In this document: positions 61,585 to 64,000 of the stretch, one piece after another
Layout of the letters: each line of letters starts with the position of its first letter
How positions within the stretch are numbered: position 1 is the first letter of the stretch
Assembly (NCBI GenBank): GCA_905182985.1
Contig: CAJJDN010000170.1
Coordinates: 2,359-66,358, forward strand
Origin: Paramecium sonneborni
Taxonomy: Eukaryota > Ciliophora > Oligohymenophorea > Peniculida > Parameciidae
Direction of reading: 5' to 3'
DNA length: 64,000 nucleotides
Notes under the pieces: model-generated
Database searches by the model: none
The model's input: only the letters and a program-made list of their open reading frames with translations
What the model was told of the DNA's origin: nothing
Translations under genes and position numbers: made by a program

Positions 61585-64000
61585 TCAATATAATAAGCTT
61601 CTTATTTGATTAACTATTAAACTTGACTATTTTGAATGAAATCTTAGTTTCAATTTCTTCTATAATACATATATGCTGAAATTCTATTTGTTTAATCTAA
61701 TTTATGTTATTGTCTCCAAATCAATTGTCTATTTCTCATCTTCAACAAATATTTCAAGTTTATCATTACTTAATAAAATTTGACATTTTATAATCTTTTC
61801 ATTTGAAATCACTAATTTACATCTCTTATTTAAATAAACATATTCAGTCAAATTAATTTTGGTTTATATTGGTGTGTGGATGAAAAAATAAGGCAATTTA
61901 ACAATATCTGGCTCATTCTTTTTTGATTATAATAATTATAAAGGATTTGGTAAATTCTACAATAATAATTGAATGGTCGGAATCTTAGTTATCAGAAATG
62001 CTAAATAAAAGGATATAATTTCTGATTTTAATTAATTTGGTTTAAATTTCCTCATCTTTAATTATTATTATGGTAAGATAAGATTATTGGCCATATTTAT
62101 CATACTTGTTTGAATATTAATTTCTAATGCTATTGGATCGATTATCATATTTAAAATTATAAAAGTAGGTTAAATTAATGATTCCCATTAACATTTAGAT
62201 GATTGTAATTATTACTATTATTCTTATCTTAAAAATAAAGGATCTAATCTTAACAATGAAATTAATAGCTTAATTGCATTAAGGAATTACTACTATATAT
62301 TTAATTTTATATCCTTTATTTTAAAGAAAATGTTATTAATCATTATCAAGTTTAAATCATTTGATTTCGACATTTCTATAATTGAGAAACAATCAGTTAT
62401 ATTAATTACATTAAAATTTTCAAATTAAAGAGTCAAATTTTGTATTAGAATATCCAAATGAGTATTTGAAAAAAATCTCATATTTAAATCAAAAAAAACA
62501 TTTATTTCCTGTTTATCACATACTTATATATCAATTTTTATAATAGGAATAGATATTTTAAACTCTTTTCCAATTATCTTCTCTTCATTAATAATAATTT
62601 CAATAATATGAATATTTTAAATTTATATTTTGTTTACTTTAAGATTATGCTTAGTCATAGTTTCAGAGTCTAATAATTACATTAGTTCATATTCTTAATT
62701 AGTTACAAATATTCTATATTTATCACCTTTCTAAATATTATATTCAAGACAATTATCTGAAAATGGATAAATGTGAATTCTAGACTTATTTTTCATCAAA
62801 ATAAAATTAAATTATGTTTTATTCTTTAATAACAAATATTTAATTTGTTATTAATAGATATTACGACAAATAACAAAACACATTTAGTTTTAAACTAAAA
62901 CATTATTTCTGAATATCATAATCATATGATGTCTCTTATTAATTTCTATTGCATACTTTCCTTCTTTTAAAAAGTTTATATAATACAAATTTGTAACTTA
63001 ACCATTAATTATGATTTACTATGATTAATTTGAAGTATGTTTTCTATTATTCAACAAATTTGTGTAAAATAAATCTAATTATTAATCAAAATTATTAATT
63101 AAAGTATTATTCATATTTGCATCCACACTTATAGGCAAATTAATAAATGAAGCATTGCCAATACTAAAATTCCAAGGAAGTAAATTAATAATAATAAGAA
63201 ATGGTTTGATTATAATTTTCTAAAAATATTATCCTTTTGGATCTTTAATTAATTCGAAAGATAGAAGAACATTGTAAAAATTATTATCAATTTTAACAAA
63301 ATTAAATGATAAAACAGTCTTTTATTAAATTACTTCTTTAAGATTAAACTTTATTTCTTACTAATTTTCTGTCACTATTGATAAATATCATTTGATTACT
63401 TAAGATTAATGAAATTGTACTTTATTCAGTCAGTTTTGTGTGGAATGCTTTTTTTGAATTGCCTTCTATTTAAAAGCATTCTACACTTCCAGTTTTAAAT
63501 GTTAACAAATAATCAGATTAGTTTTCTATCGTTGGTTCTGCTACAATTTATAAATCTGTATTTTATTTATCATATTAGGTTAATATAAATTCATTATTAA
63601 CTGCTTTTAGAAAAATATCATGTTCTTGTTGATCAATTTCATCAAGTAAGATGAATTTATTAAAATATTATTTAGATAAATGAAAAGGATATACTTGAGA
63701 CCAAAATTATAAAGTTTCATTAATTTCTAATCCTAATTAAATCTGATAGGTTGGATAATCTTTTGGATCTAAATAAATAATTTAATAAATAAATAACCTT
63801 AGAGATCATCATAAAGGGATGAAAGAAGACTAGAATCATCAGGTTATAGAGTGAATGATTATGTTTTTTTATTTAAAACATTAATAATCTTAAAAAGAAC
63901 TTTCTTTTTTGTTTTATTTCTAATTACACTTACAACATCTAATCCACTTAACAAATTTATGGTGTTAAGTATATTTGAAATAGTTAATTAAGATAATTTT
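61585..64000 (-). CDS. VPS13-like lipid-transfer protein, 3' part (leaves the window)
   Basis: The - strand is open from the window edge to the TGA at 61585, after introns 63769-63797 (29 nt) and 63375-63399 (25 nt); about 787 residues are seen. The order of features matches the C-terminal half of VPS13: an SHR-BD-like stretch (DPKDYPTYQIQLGLEINETL, later KIIIKPFLIIINLLPWNF), then a C-terminal region with LDILIQNLTLQFENF, DIKLNIQQQFLNAI and MIIDPIALEINIQTS. VPS13 proteins form long grooves that move phospholipids between organelles. The gene ends 14 bp from the minisatellite. The N-terminal chorein domain would be outside the window, so the name rests on the C-terminal part only. Confidence 0.55.

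Overview
The window reads as somatic (macronuclear) DNA of a Paramecium-like ciliate. Long reading frames appear only if TAA and TAG are read as glutamine and TGA is the sole stop. Genes are interrupted by tiny GT...AG introns of 21-35 nt, the base composition is very AT-rich, and the families include DUF4215 cysteine-rich proteins, N/Q-rich proteins, WD40 proteins with zinc-like N-termini and a CEP164-type basal-body protein. Every splice model below was checked by hand: frame is kept, length is divisible by three, and it ends on TGA. The species is not fixed by the sequence.

Layout. 1-26 kb is gene-poor: a decayed Cys-rich surface-antigen-like relic (about 1.2-2.3 kb), a poly(ADP-ribose) glycohydrolase with one stray base (4.6-5.9), a WD40 protein (7.1-9.2), a two-TM ciliate family protein with another stray base (10.5-11.9), an atypical Rho GTPase (12.2-12.9), an N gap (13.2-14.0), a large DUF4215 multi-TM surface protein (14.7-18.5), then nearly 4 kb without a convincing gene. 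23-26 kb has a small acidic protein and a lipid-anchored MORN protein inside a duplicated contig end. 26.7-60.2 kb is gene-dense: FCP1/SCP phosphatase, OSBP-related protein, RPL7 pseudogene, ULK-like kinase, beta-carbonic anhydrase, DcpS, tRNA-Phe, eIF5, Cache-domain membrane protein, CUE-like protein, coiled-coil protein, twin cytochrome b5, Rab GTPase, zinc finger protein, a 2,014-residue secreted protein with ten LamG-like repeats, and a CEP164-like protein. 60.8-61.6 kb is a 35-bp minisatellite, followed by the 3' part of a VPS13-like gene that leaves the window.

The genes are mostly eukaryotic housekeeping: RNA turnover and translation (DcpS, eIF5, tRNA-Phe), membrane traffic and lipid transfer (Rab, ORP, VPS13-like, cytochrome b5), signalling (ULK-like kinase, phosphatase, Rho, Cache protein), cilium/basal body (CEP164-like) and cell surface (DUF4215, LamG-repeat). 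They do not form a pathway cluster. Several decayed copies of ordinary genes fit the gene loss that follows whole-genome duplication in Paramecium.

Assembly caution: each of the three places where N occurs is flanked by an exact direct repeat (212, 1,214 and 1,068 bp), so these look like unmerged contig ends, not real duplications. No previously undescribed system can be claimed. The most unusual items are the ten-repeat LamG-like protein, the Rho GTPase lacking the catalytic glutamine, the MORN gene whose frame stays open for 107 codons past its TGA, and single extra bases in two A4 runs.
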